Assembly: GCA_029932675.1 (NCBI GenBank)
Contig: JAOZPP010000079.1
Location: forward strand, 1-14,043
Direction: 5' to 3'
Source: a bacterium
Lineage (GTDB): Bacteria; SM23-81; DAOVCL01
Length of the DNA stretch: 14,043 nt
Each line of letters starts with the position of its first letter. Positions within the stretch are counted from its first letter, which is position 1. Below are positions 1 to 6,621 of this stretch, in pieces. A program made the position numbers and the translations under genes. Under the pieces are notes generated by a model. That model made no database searches. It was given only the letters and a program-made list of their open reading frames with translations, and had not been told where the DNA came from.

Positions 1-443
1 GTAAATTCTTCTCTTACTTTTACTCTACCTGATTGCCCTTCCTCAAAACGATAATCCATTTTCACTAAAGAAAACCGCCAGTCTTCTTCATTAGGAGAGA
101 CAAAAGCGACTAAGGCTGCATCTTTTAATTTTCCACCTCTACTCCCCTTAAGATACCAGGCGATAAAATTTCTCTGCATAGTTCTTGCTCTTTCCAGGGA
201 AGTTTCTCTTTTGAGTTTTACTATCAATAAATCGATTTCACTCTCACCTTCAGTATATTTTCCAATACGTTCTAATGTGCTAATATATTGCTTAAAAGCA
301 TCCGGGATAAAGTTTCCCCTGTATATAAAAGGAGATTCCTCTATGCGATTAAGAAGGTTTTTGATAAAGACAACAAATTTTTCTTTATCAAATGGTGATT
401 CAAAAGTATCTCTGATAAGCTCTTTCGCCTGTTCTCTATTCAT
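1..443 (-). CDS. Eco57I-like (type IIG) restriction-modification protein, N-terminal part, runs off the window
   Basis: The frame is open from ATG at 443 to the window edge, 147 codons without a stop. The visible residues begin [18 protein letters not shown] and contain a segment with [30 protein letters not shown] recognise this as the N-terminal nuclease-side region of large Eco57I-type proteins that fuse a restriction domain to an adenine-N6 DNA methyltransferase; [10 protein letters not shown] looks like the D/E-x-K core strand of a PD-(D/E)xK nuclease. The methyltransferase motifs would lie beyond base 1, so methylation is inferred from family knowledge and not seen. The start overlaps the end of the HepT-like gene by 8 bases (ATG inside its last codons), suggesting coupled translation; only a weak GGGG precedes it. 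It is probably the last or next-to-last gene of the defence operon. A plain restriction enzyme without a methyltransferase is the main alternative. Confidence 0.75.
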   Translation of the reverse strand, partial: MNREQAKELIRDTFESPFDKEKFVVFIKNLLNRIEESPFIYRGNFIPDAFKQYISTLERIGKYTEGESEIDLLIVKLKRETSLERARTMQRNFIAWYLKGSRGGKLKDAALVAFVSPNEEDWRFSLVKMDYRFEEGQSGRVKVREEF

Positions 444-798
444 TTGACCCCACTGTATTCTCAAAATCTTTTATCATCTTCTTTATAACATCTTCTAACT
501 CTGGTATCCGCTCTCTTACGGTTTTCCATACCACTCTATAGTCAATTCCGAAGTATTCATGTATTAAAATATCTCTCATTCCTGATATGTTCTTCCATTT
601 TATTTGGGGATAACAATTTCTTATATCATCGGGTATCTTCTTCGCTGCCTCACCAATAACTTCAAGACTCCTGACAAACGCCTTTTTCAAGTCTTCATTT
701 TTTATAAGCTCTTCATACGTAATATCCCGCATCCTCTTTAGCAAATATTCGCACTCACTCTTTATATCCATGATATAATCCATGACTTCGCGCTTCAT
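436..798 (-). CDS. HepT-like HEPN-domain ribonuclease toxin (DUF86 family)
   Basis: A 120-residue, mostly helical protein of the usual HepT length. The HEPN catalytic signature R-x4-H-x-Y is intact at R75, H80 and Y82 (within [14 protein letters not shown]), so the active site appears competent. In characterised HepT/MntA pairs the HEPN protein is an RNase that cleaves cellular RNA, and its partner nucleotidyltransferase inactivates it by AMPylating the tyrosine of this motif; that mechanism is family knowledge, not seen here. The gene starts at ATG 798 with GGAGG ten bases upstream, and its ATGA overlaps the stop of the MntA-like gene by four bases, the standard order of this pair. Its own stop overlaps the start of the restriction-modification gene. 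The placement inside a helicase-restriction operon suggests a guard or abortive-infection role. Confidence 0.88.
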   Translation of the reverse strand: MKREVMDYIMDIKSECEYLLKRMRDITYEELIKNEDLKKAFVRSLEVIGEAAKKIPDDIRNCYPQIKWKNISGMRDILIHEYFGIDYRVVWKTVRERIPELEDVIKKMIKDFENTVGSNE

Positions 799-1088
799 AA
801 GTAAACTACCTCCTTCAGAATCCTTTTCCCAATGTTCGGCTTAAGTACACTTTTCATCACAAGATCAACCTTCATTCGAAGCAGATCGGATAGGTAATCC
901 TGCAGATCAATAAAGGTTATCAAATCAGGTACTTCAGAATATTCTATAAGAATATCTATATCACTTCCTGTCCTTTGCTGGTTTCTAATATAAGAGCCAA
1001 ATATTCCTATAGTCTTAACCTTATATTTATCCTGTAGTTCTTGTTTATGTTTTTCTAAAATTCTTTTTACTTCTTCAATCCGTTTCAT
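795..1088 (-). CDS. MntA-like nucleotidyltransferase antitoxin
   Basis: A 97-residue minimal nucleotidyltransferase of the polymerase-beta fold. The motif G-S-x10-D-x-D is visible at G31, S32, D43 and D45 ([19 protein letters not shown]), and a third acidic residue sits at D75 (KVDLV), so the metal-binding triad is complete. The length and the adjacent HepT-like gene identify it as the antitoxin of a HepT/MntA pair; known members transfer AMP onto HepT and silence it. The start at ATG 1088 has AGGAG about nine bases upstream and lies 14 bases inside the end of the helicase gene. The stop overlaps the HepT start (ATGA). Antitoxin-first order fits keeping the toxin silent during synthesis. A stand-alone nucleotidyltransferase is unlikely given the partner. 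Confidence 0.88.
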   Translation of the reverse strand: MKRIEEVKRILEKHKQELQDKYKVKTIGIFGSYIRNQQRTGSDIDILIEYSEVPDLITFIDLQDYLSDLLRMKVDLVMKSVLKPNIGKRILKEVVYL

Positions 1089-4000
1089 TTCTATCTTCTC
1101 CTGTTAAATACAATGATAATATAACCTCTCTTTTCCCTGAAAACCTGTGTGGATATTCGGCATAATGGCTTTCTAAAAGCCTTTCTGGAATGGTATGTTG
1201 AACAACAGCAAGAGCTTTTAATGGGTTGGTTAAATCTGATTTTAAATTATTCAATGCCTTCAGTGTCTTTTTAGTTGTCTGCTTGGGGATAGCACCTTCT
1301 TCGAGTTGCCTTATGACTTTCTTCAGATAATCTTCCTGTTCATCTGTAAACCTCTGAGCAGTTTTTAGCGTGGCTTTCAGTATCTTTAGAACTTGCGTTC
1401 CACTATCCCTTCCCCGCCTCTGATCTGACATTAAATGTTCCTCAGTTGTAGCATCTATGAATGCTCTTTTATTCTTATCCAGTAGTTCATAAAAATCCTT
1501 AGACCCGTCTGCCGTGCCACTGGCACAGGCAGGTAGATTTCGCTTCTTCTCATCAAGGGAACATTCAAAAACCTTTGCCGCGCTAATAAAATCAACTTCC
1601 TGAGGTTCCTTACTCTTGTTTGCAATAAAGAACTTCTGAAGTTTCCCCAGTCTGAAGTAGGTTAAAAGAGAACCTGCAAATTCCTTATTTTCTTTAGCAG
1701 AGCGCGCCTTTTTGGGAAGACGTTTTATCTTCTCAAAAAGTTGAGGGTTTTTATCCCTGATATCTTTTATAACATTTAGATATTTTAATTCGCTTTCTTC
1801 TATCTCTTCTTCACCCAATAGGGTCTTCTTTGAAATTAACCTATTGAACAATTCATGTGAGCCAACTGGTTCACCCTCTGTTAATATAGCTGCATCACCT
1901 CCGAGAAGGGTTAAGAATGCATTGATCTTTGATTCGGCAGTTTTTCGAAGTTGGATTTCATCTTCAGATTGAATAGTTGGGAAGAAGTTAAATGTATATA
2001 TTTTATCAAATTTTGTATCTATGCGATTTATTCGCCCTACCCTTTGCATCATACGAGTTGGATTCCAGGGAATATCGTAATTTATTACTATATTTGAACG
2101 ATGCAGATTTACACCTTCAGACAATACTTCAGTCGAGACTAAAATCATATAGTCATCTCTGGGCTTTCTTGCTCTGGCATCAAAGTTTTCAATGACTTTA
2201 TCCCGAACTGCCTCACTCGAATCTCCATGATAACAAAGGACTCTGTCCCTACCTGCCAAGGTCTTGGCACAGGCAGGTCCGATTTTCCTTGTGAGATACT
2301 CTGCGGTCTCTTTTGATTCGGTGAAGATAATGAGTTTCTTATTTTTCAAAATTCTATTTTTCGATAACTCATCCTGCAACTTTTGAAGTTTCGGGTCTCG
2401 TTTAACCCTTTCCCAGAGAGATCTTATTCTTTTCAATATTTCAAGATCGTTTTGTAAATCCTTTTTAAACTCATCTGTGAAGTCCTTACTATCATACCTT
2501 TCGGCTTTGCCTTCATCTACCAACTGCTGAACAACTTCGTCATCATCATTTTCTAAGAGTTCAAAGATCTTATTGATGTATTTTTTGCTCACATAAACAT
2601 TACCGTTATCGAATTCCTTGAGAAACATATCGTAGGAACGAATAAATCTATCAATTGAATTGCGGAATGCATAAAAACTACTTTCAAGCCTTTTGACAAG
2701 AAGTATCTTCATAAATTTTCCCATATTTCTCTGGGATATTTCTTCGGGTTGAGTTATTTTGCCCTTGGAGTATAAAAGAGGAGTATAACGGGCATATTTG
2801 AATCTTTGGGTAATCAGGTGAATCGTCTCATTAAAGATTTCATCCTCTGTCTCATTTAATTGGTAATAAAGAGGGACTGGATCTTGAACCTCAGGGAACT
2901 TTAGTTTTTGCTTTTTAATATCCTTGCAGAAGTATTTTTCAATTTCATCCCGCGTGCGGCGAACCATAAGATACTTTAAGACTTTTTCCCTTATCTCTTT
3001 TGCATTTTCTTTCACCCCCTTGAGATACTCCTCATAATTTTTCTGTTTATCGATCCTCTTCAATTTTCTATCGAGTCTATTGAAAAATCTTTCTATGTCA
3101 GAAAGATTTGGGACTGTGCTTTTTCTCGGATTCTGAAAGAGCTTTATTTGGTTCAGAATATCCTTGGGAGAATTGTTGTAAGGAGTAGCAGTAACAAGGA
3201 TAACTCTTTTGCCTCGGCAGATTTGAGCAAGTTTCTCGTATCCAATGGTCGTCTCTGTCCTAAAACGGTGTGCCTCATCTACGATGACATTTGTATATTT
3301 TTCTACCCCTCGATTTAATACCCCCTCAAGTTTACCAACGGATTCAAAGTCAGCAGGAATGTGGAAATCAGAAAATACATTAGGCCAGGAGCCAGGATTA
3401 TTTTTATTCAACAGGGAAGGTGGGGCGACAACAAGAGTTCTGCCATCAAGTTGTCCTGCAAGCATAGCGGCAATATAAGTTTTTCCTAACCCGACAACAT
3501 CTGAGATGAAAACCCCTCCATACTCTTCTAATATCTTTTTAGCATTCAAAACCGCTTGTTCTTGGTATTCAAATCTCTTAAAATCTTGCGGTAAATACTT
3601 TATGAAGACCTCCTCAGTGAGACTTAGTTCATCTTTGAAATATTCGTATAGGAATTTTAAATACAACTCATAGGGGGTTATATTCCGATTAAGCCAGGTC
3701 TTTGTCTGGATTGTGTTAATATATCTATCTTTTACATCTACAGCATCTTTCCAAAGCTCATTAAACTTTTGTAAAGCAAAATCGTAGTCAGCTCTGGTCT
3801 TTAATTCTACATTGAATTCAAGATTATCTATGAGCCCGGCTTGGGTAAAATTACTTGAGCCAGTAATAACTCGACCTACATCCCTATCTCCTTCTTTAAA
3901 AGTCATAATGTAAAGCTTTGCATGTATATTTTCGGTAGGATAAGCTCTGATTTCCAACTTGCCATTTTTAAGCCATTCAATAAATTTAAAAACACCCTCT

Positions 4001-4425
4001 TCAACAGTAGCATTATCTTCCGACTCTTCCATCTCACAGGTTACAGAATTTTCAAACTCTTGCTTTACCTCTGCATGTGAAAATCGACCTGTCTGCCGTA
4101 GCACAGGCAGGAGGGTAGACTGTGTTTCAATTTTTGACCTGTCTGCGTGTGACGCACAGGCAGATTCTTGAAGTAATCTTATCACCTCTTTGTTTGTGCT
4201 GATTCCTATTAAAATTCTGATTTTTTCAGTTGATTCCAGTGATTTATATAGAGCATGGAATCCACTTGTATAAAAATATCCGACTAATACATCGAAGAGG
4301 CGAGTATCTTTTATAAGCACCTTGAATCTATCAAGAAGTCTCTTGTTTCTTTCGTTTGTTATAAAAGTTAAATCTGACCCGCCTGGGCTGTTTGCACGAG
4401 AGAGAGGTGTTATATTGTTATCCAT
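1075..4425 (-). CDS. Phospholipase D-like nuclease domain fused to SNF2-type DEAH helicase
   Basis: About 1116 residues. Numbered from ATG 4425, a PLD-like domain comes first, with H-A-K at about 168 (ENIHAKLYI) and GSSNFTQAGL at about 190. Next come helicase motifs: Walker A DVVGLGKT near 310, DEAH near 385 (IVDEAHRF), LVTATP, then the second lobe with LIIFTESKETAEYL, STEVLSEGVNLH and QRVGRINRI near 795. A long helical C-terminal part follows. One H-x-K half-site is visible, as in dimeric or one-sided PLD nucleases. The role is inferred to be ATP-driven DNA translocation with DNA cleavage in phage defence. The frame extends to 4506, but 4426-4506 codes for the end of a helix-turn-helix protein in another frame. 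I therefore place the start at ATG 4425, with GGAG ten bases upstream; ATG 4434 is the alternative. Four palindromic inserts interrupt it in frame. The stop overlaps the MntA-like gene by 14 bases. Confidence 0.88.
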   Translation of the reverse strand: MDNNITPLSRANSPGGSDLTFITNERNKRLLDRFKVLIKDTRLFDVLVGYFYTSGFHALYKSLESTEKIRILIGISTNKEVIRLLQESACASHADRSKIETQSTLLPVLRQTGRFSHAEVKQEFENSVTCEMEESEDNATVEEGVFKFIEWLKNGKLEIRAYPTENIHAKLYIMTFKEGDRDVGRVITGSSNFTQAGLIDNLEFNVELKTRADYDFALQKFNELWKDAVDVKDRYINTIQTKTWLNRNITPYELYLKFLYEYFKDELSLTEEVFIKYLPQDFKRFEYQEQAVLNAKKILEEYGGVFISDVVGLGKTYIAAMLAGQLDGRTLVVAPPSLLNKNNPGSWPNVFSDFHIPADFESVGKLEGVLNRGVEKYTNVIVDEAHRFRTETTIGYEKLAQICRGKRVILVTATPYNNSPKDILNQIKLFQNPRKSTVPNLSDIERFFNRLDRKLKRIDKQKNYEEYLKGVKENAKEIREKVLKYLMVRRTRDEIEKYFCKDIKKQKLKFPEVQDPVPLYYQLNETEDEIFNETIHLITQRFKYARYTPLLYSKGKITQPEEISQRNMGKFMKILLVKRLESSFYAFRNSIDRFIRSYDMFLKEFDNGNVYVSKKYINKIFELLENDDDEVVQQLVDEGKAERYDSKDFTDEFKKDLQNDLEILKRIRSLWERVKRDPKLQKLQDELSKNRILKNKKLIIFTESKETAEYLTRKIGPACAKTLAGRDRVLCYHGDSSEAVRDKVIENFDARARKPRDDYMILVSTEVLSEGVNLHRSNIVINYDIPWNPTRMMQRVGRINRIDTKFDKIYTFNFFPTIQSEDEIQLRKTAESKINAFLTLLGGDAAILTEGEPVGSHELFNRLISKKTLLGEEEIEESELKYLNVIKDIRDKNPQLFEKIKRLPKKARSAKENKEFAGSLLTYFRLGKLQKFFIANKSKEPQEVDFISAAKVFECSLDEKKRNLPACASGTADGSKDFYELLDKNKRAFIDATTEEHLMSDQRRGRDSGTQVLKILKATLKTAQRFTDEQEDYLKKVIRQLEEGAIPKQTTKKTLKALNNLKSDLTNPLKALAVVQHTIPERLLESHYAEYPHRFSGKREVILSLYLTGEDRNETD
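1503..1534. repeat. Palindromic insert a, in the helicase gene
   Basis: Imperfect inverted repeat inside the helicase reading frame. Its right arm TGGCACAGGCAGGT is identical to that of insert b. Read on the coding strand it gives PACASGTADGS, low-complexity residues in a linker of the C-terminal part, between KKRNL and KDFYELL. It is one of four related elements in this gene. Confidence 0.7.
2251..2278. repeat. Palindromic insert b, in the helicase gene
   Basis: Inverted repeat with perfect outer arms ACCTGCC and GGCAGGT and an inner CCAAG/CTTGG hairpin. On the coding strand it gives GPACAKTLAGR, lying between the helicase strand with TESKETAEYLTRKI and the following VLCYHGDSS, where related helicases normally have a short loop. 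It shares 14 bases exactly with insert a and is in the same reading frame. Confidence 0.7.
4086..4111. repeat. Palindromic insert c, in the helicase gene
   Basis: Inverted repeat with arms CCTGTCTG and CAGGCAGG (one mismatch that could pair as G-T in RNA). It begins GACCTGTCTGC like insert d, 50 bases away. On the coding strand it reads LPVLRQTGR, a different frame from the other three copies. It lies in the PLD part just before the FSHAEVKQEF segment. Confidence 0.65.
4136..4164. repeat. Palindromic insert d, in the helicase gene
   Basis: Inverted repeat beginning GACCTGTCTGC with right arm CGCACAGGCAGA. On the coding strand it gives SACASHADRS, in the same frame as inserts a and b (shared ACA). 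It forms a near-tandem pair with insert c in the N-terminal PLD region, right after NKEVIRLLQE. Confidence 0.68.
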
Positions 4426-4627
4426 TTTCTTCATACTCCAATTTGGTTGACCTATTCCGTGTCCATTCATCAATTTCTCTCCCCCAGAATCTCCAGGTGC
4501 CTGCAACTTTGAAACACGGGATCCTTCCGACTTGAGCTAACTTATAAATAGTTCTCTCACTCACCTATAGATATTCAGCAACCTGTTTTACTATAAGTGC
4601 CTTCTCTTTCCTAAGGCTTCTATCCAA
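4418..4627 (-). pseudogene. Helix-turn-helix (excisionase/MerR-like) DNA-binding protein, interrupted by TAG
   Basis: The minus frame ending at TAA 4418-4420 reads ALIVKQVAEYL, then TAG (4565-4567), then VSERTIYKLAQVGRIPCF and KVAGTWRFWGREIDEW. This is the full core of the short excisionase-family helix-turn-helix domain, with helix 1, recognition helix SERTIYKLA and wing KVAGTWRF. The only upstream limit is TAA 4628-4630, followed directly by TTG at 4627; I see no ATG start. One in-frame stop in the turn of the motif splits it, so it is either a recent pseudogene or a sequencing or strain variant. GTG at 4564 could restart after the stop, but that would lose the first helix. Its 3' end overlaps the helicase start by eight bases. 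An intact copy would be a plausible operon regulator. Confidence 0.72.
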
Positions 4628-4635
4628 TTAGCTAC

Positions 4636-4664
4636 ATTATAATCAAAAACCCTTTAGAAAACAA
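4636..4664 (-). promoter_or_regulatory. Promoter of the defence operon
   Basis: A perfect TATAAT at 4636-4641 (minus strand) is preceded after 17 bases by TTGTTT at 4659-4664, a partial match to TTGACA. It points into the helix-turn-helix frame and the four-gene operon. Transcription would begin around 4628-4630, almost on the TTG at 4627, so translation of that frame would be nearly leaderless. Confidence 0.6.
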
Positions 4665-4722
4665 GAAATCCATTTTTTTGAAAAGTCCATCTAATCCAAT
4701 TACCCCGACGTTACCACCTTTG

Positions 4723-4836
4723 ACCCGAATTATTCACAAACCGGGAATAAAAGCAGTTTTCCTAACACAGCAAAGTTGCAACAAATAAAGGCAGTAGATT
4801 GCAGGACCAAATGGGAAATTTATGAATAATCCGGGT
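4723..4836. mobile_element. 114-bp MITE-like unit or paired IS ends
   Basis: The left end ACCCGAATTATTCACAAA (4723-4740) and the right end TTTATGAATAATCCGGGT (4819-4836) are inverted copies matching at 16 of 18 positions. The 78 bases between hold no gene. No transposase is present, so this is either a miniature element mobilised in trans or an internally deleted insertion sequence. I cannot point to a clear target-site duplication. It sits at the border between the AT-rich operon and the core genes. Confidence 0.5.
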
Positions 4837-4956
4837 ATTAACCATAATATTAAAAAAATTGGAGAGTGTCAAATTTTTTTCACAAAATGTCTATTCAATC
4901 TGAACCAACTCAAGGGTGGGTCAAACCTGAACTTGGCCGCTGGGGCAGGGCTCTTT

Positions 4957-5059
4957 GACAGGATAAACAGGATCTATATCCATCCAGCCCCATCGGCTTA
5001 GGGACAACCCATATGGGGGGAGAAGTCTTATTTATCCCGGCCATCCTGTTAATCCTGTC
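4957..5059. repeat. Inverted pair of a 17-base GACAGGATWAACAGGAT repeat
   Basis: GACAGGATAAACAGGAT at 4957-4973 and ATCCTGTTAATCCTGTC at 5043-5059 are inverted copies with one mismatch, 69 bases apart. Very similar intergenic repeats recur in many environmental bacterial genomes as far as I remember; I could not check that here. The copies could fold into a long hairpin or mark a small mobile unit. Confidence 0.55.
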
Positions 5060-5241
5060 CAAAAACGGATGCCGAGGGAGCCAAAAGCTCTGAGAGGTAA
5101 ACGAAGTTGGCAGGGTTGTTGGGAGGACGAGTATGGGTTTTGGCCTGGATGAATAATGAGGGCCCTCGGAATGCCAAATAACGAAGTCCTAAATCCCACC
5201 GACGAAATCGGAAGCAAAACCTAAGAGACCCACTTCATCGC

Positions 5242-6621
5242 TTGACGGAAGGGTCAAAGGGGGTTATCTTGCCGGAGATGGAAAGGTTAGGCCACATAGA
5301 TCTGGAAAGGCCAACGATCCTGAACATCTGGGGCGTAGGCTGGCCGGTAATGATTAGCATTATCTCCTCGACCATCCTCACCTTGGTGGATGTCTTCTGG
5401 ATCGGTAAGTTAGGGGCCTCTCAAGTGGCAGGAGCATCGCTCTCCAGTGCCCTATTTGCTGTAATTACTTCCTTTGGCCAAGTCATCTCTGCGGGCACCT
5501 TGGCCATAATCGCCAGGTATACAGGGGCAGGCGAGAAGGAGAGGATAAACATGGTACTTGATCATTCCCTCATCCTCGCCCTATTGGTCTCCCTCCCTAT
5601 TCTGGGAGCGGGCCTCAGTTGGGGGCCCTCGCTTTTAACGGCCTTGGGAGCTGAGGAGAAGGTAGTATGGATCGGCCTTCCCTATCTGAGGTTACTATTA
5701 GTTGCTGTCCCCTTCCTCTACTTCGCACTGGTCACCTCTACCGCTCTTTATGGCTTAGGAGACACGAAGACCCCAATGAAGATTAACCTATACACGGGCC
5801 TGGTGAACCTTGGTCTGGATCCCCTTCTCATCTTTGGCTGGATAGGTTTCCCCCGCTGGGGGGTGGCCGGAGCCGGAGCGGCTACACTTGTCTCCTTAGC
5901 TTTGAATGCCATCCTCAACCTGAGGTTTGCAATTAAGGCGGGGATCCTAACCACTCAACTGCCCCATCTACGTTTCTCCCTCCTTAAGAAGATACTTGGG
6001 GTGGGCTTCCCCGCCAGCATTGCTGCGGTGACCAGGCCACTGACCGGGATGGTAATGTTCAGAATTGTAGCTCTTTTCGGCACTGCCGGGATTGCTGCCT
6101 TTGGTATTGGCGTCAGGGTAATAGGGATTCCTTTCATCTATCTAATGGGACTGGGAACTGCAGCGCAGGCCTTGGTTGGCCAAAACCTGGGGGCGGATAA
6201 ATCTGATCGGGCGGAGGATGTAGTAAAAAAGGTCATTAGCATTGGCCTCCTGCTCCAGGTTGCACTTACTGCCCTCTATTCCCTTTGGGCCCCCCAGATT
6301 ATAGCGGCCTTCAATTCGCACCCAGAAGTGGTGAGAATGGGGAGCTCATATCTAAGAATTATCTCCCTTTCCCTCTTGGCAGTTCCCCTCTCTACTGGTT
6401 GGGGTGGTGCACAACGGGGAGCGGGAGAAACTACTCCTCCAATGATCGCTGCTCTGGTCTCTAATTGGGCAGTGAAGATTCCCCTTGCTTTTCTGGTAGC
6501 TAAGGGGTTAAATTTCGGGGTAAAAGGGGTCTGGTTAGCTATTGGGTTCTCCGTCCTGGTGGAGGCAGGAGTGCTGGGGGCATTCTACCGAGGAGGAAAA
6601 TGGAAGAGGAAGAAGTTATGA
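5242..6621 (+). CDS. MATE-family multidrug/toxin exporter
   Basis: 459 residues of polytopic membrane protein with about twelve hydrophobic segments, the normal MATE length. Recognisable MATE features include GWPVMISIISSTILTLVDVFWIG in the first helix, GAGEKERI after the second pair of helices, ALYGLGDTKTPM at the middle of the N-half, and GLGTAAQALVGQNLGA at the equivalent point of the C-half. These proteins export cationic drugs or metabolites using a Na+ or H+ gradient; the substrate here is unknown. Starts are uncertain. TTG 5242 is the longest and has no clear ribosome site; TTG 5269 has AAAGGGGG upstream with about five bases spacing; ATG 5278 gives a protein beginning MERLGHIDLE. All leave the membrane domain intact. 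The stop overlaps the acetyltransferase start region, so the two genes are likely cotranscribed. Confidence 0.9.
   Translation: MTEGSKGVILPEMERLGHIDLERPTILNIWGVGWPVMISIISSTILTLVDVFWIGKLGASQVAGASLSSALFAVITSFGQVISAGTLAIIARYTGAGEKERINMVLDHSLILALLVSLPILGAGLSWGPSLLTALGAEEKVVWIGLPYLRLLLVAVPFLYFALVTSTALYGLGDTKTPMKINLYTGLVNLGLDPLLIFGWIGFPRWGVAGAGAATLVSLALNAILNLRFAIKAGILTTQLPHLRFSLLKKILGVGFPASIAAVTRPLTGMVMFRIVALFGTAGIAAFGIGVRVIGIPFIYLMGLGTAAQALVGQNLGADKSDRAEDVVKKVISIGLLLQVALTALYSLWAPQIIAAFNSHPEVVRMGSSYLRIISLSLLAVPLSTGWGGAQRGAGETTPPMIAALVSNWAVKIPLAFLVAKGLNFGVKGVWLAIGFSVLVEAGVLGAFYRGGKWKRKKL

Larger units (their letters stand above)
4628..5241. other. Intergenic junction between defence operon and core genes
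   Basis: 614 bases without a convincing gene. It contains the operon promoter, the 114-bp inverted-repeat unit, an AT-only hairpin (AAAAAAATT 4852-4860 with AATTTTTTT 4872-4880) and the 17-base inverted pair. Beyond 5060 there is GC-richer sequence with a weak CCGAGGG/CCCTCGG inverted pair (5072-5078 and 5163-5169). A 61-codon minus frame in 5032-5217 has no recognisable domain and is largely built from the repeat. Confidence 0.6.

Noticed and set aside
211-447. Plus-strand open frame in the left edge
   Set aside because: It is antisense to the restriction-modification N-terminus, which has recognisable family sequence; the plus translation does not.
1503-4164. The four palindromes as a CRISPR array
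   Set aside because: Spacing is irregular, copies are far apart and inside a coding frame, and there are no unique equal-length spacers or cas genes.
1075-4425. Assignment of the helicase to DISARM or Mokosh
   Set aside because: The SNF2-type motifs differ from the SF1 helicase of Mokosh, and the DISARM partner genes drmA and drmB are not present in the window.
4852-4880. Hairpin AAAAAAATT/AATTTTTTT as a terminator
   Set aside because: The stem contains only A-T pairs and would be too weak for an intrinsic terminator; it is also not placed after any gene end.
5032-5217. 61-residue minus-strand frame in the junction
   Set aside because: It is made partly from the 17-base repeat, has no ribosome site or known domain, and is probably spurious.
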